This document shows, piece by piece, positions 63,415-64,000 of a stretch of DNA of 64,000 nt. The notes beneath the pieces were generated by a model, which searched no databases, was not told the origin of the DNA, and worked only from the letters and a program-made list of their open reading frames with translations. Source of the DNA: Liquidambar formosana (Eukaryota; Streptophyta; Magnoliopsida; Saxifragales; Altingiaceae); the NCBI GenBank assembly GCA_039720395.1, contig CM077827.1:16851822-16915821 (forward strand), given 5' to 3'. Position 1 is the first letter of the stretch. Each line of letters opens with the position of its first letter. The position numbers and the translations under genes are program-made.

Positions 63415-64000
63415 CGGATTTAATGACTCTTAGTCATTTGTTTAGTTGATGTCAAACATTGCCTAATCATAATCAATAGGATTATTTTAGTGATCTTTAT
63501 CACTAAAGAACAATTCTTTCACATCTGTATAGAGATACCATACCTCTTTTATGTTGAAAAATTATCCAATTTGATCTATGGAAAGGTTGTAGTGTAATTA
63601 AAGGTTTTGCCTCAACAAGGACAAGGGTTGGATCTTTGTTGAATGAACTCTTTCTCAAGAATATTCAGCAAAAATACTAACGTACAACTTTTGTTCATTA
63701 GGATAATAGAAATTATATCCCAACTACTATTAGGATATACCACAATTCAATAGTTACATGACCTTATTTCCAGATTGTCTACATAATGTCTCTAGACATA
63801 CATAGCACATTCCCATGCCTTAACTTCTTTAAGTTGGGTTTCTTCCCATATTATATTTAATATAATATATCTGGGACAAAATTAGAAGGAACCCTAAATT
63901 ATCAATATGTAGCAATTTTAAGGTATATCTTAGATAGATATTTTTAGGTTAGTAAGACTCGTCATGAATCAAACCATATCATAATAGGATTCGATTCGTT
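63415..64000 (-). pseudogene. Decayed copia fragment (E0, continues off window)
   Basis: Continues 17775-18004 and matches the reverse complement of E4 from about 50690 down to 50050, including a degraded integrase C-terminal region. It is also similar to 5890-6540. No ORF remains. It runs off the right edge. Confidence 0.8.

Overview
This window is plant nuclear DNA made entirely of transposable elements. The evidence is Ty1/copia and Ty3/gypsy (Tat/Ogre-type) polyproteins, LTRs bounded by TG...CA, primer sites of the initiator-Met-tRNA type and of the TGGCGACTCC type, a Helitron, and 5-bp target-site duplications (TSDs). I see no conventional host gene, tRNA, rRNA or CRISPR array. The species cannot be named from the sequence; a large-genome flowering plant with recently active LTR retrotransposons fits best.

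Layout. 1-5519 (minus): a gypsy gag fragment joined to a very long LTR that holds a 162-bp tandem array. 5520-7813, 17532-18004 and 63415-64000 (minus): decayed copia pol, the oldest layer (E0). 7814-17531 (minus): a nearly complete SIRE/Maximus-like copia element (E2) with gag, PR-INT, RT-RNase H and an extra ORF behind its own TATA box. 18005-19697 plus 62094-63409: one solo gypsy LTR (S1) split by a Helitron (19698-62093, minus). The Helitron is split by a decayed Tat gypsy element (E1, 19924-61937, plus). E1 carries two solo LTRs (22305-23962 and 27387-28745) and a second Tat element (E3, 29312-56098, minus). E3 carries gag, PR, RT, two RNase H domains, integrase and an intact antisense plant-mobile-domain-like ORF. 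Inside one LTR of E3 sits a non-autonomous copia element (E4, 43857-53562, plus). The nesting E0 > S1 > Helitron > E1 > E3 > E4 is six levels deep, and most levels are confirmed by TSDs or by a related empty site.

How the parts work together. Each LTR drives its own gag-pol, and reverse transcription and integration would need the PR, RT, RNase H and INT domains listed. All gag-pol frames here are broken, while the two accessory ORFs (9416-10840 and 34508-35797) are intact and each is preceded by a plausible TATA promoter.

The main unexplained signal is promoter architecture. Short family-specific palindromic words are placed about 21 bp apart (two DNA turns) upstream of TATA boxes in the E2 LTRs, at the E2 internal promoter and in the solo LTR at 27387-28745. 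Looser palindrome clusters sit at the same place in the other LTRs. The second unusual signal is a 1.8-kb array of about 39 hairpins (32241-34020) whose two arms change together. All repeat counts, LTR divergences and homologies were read by eye.
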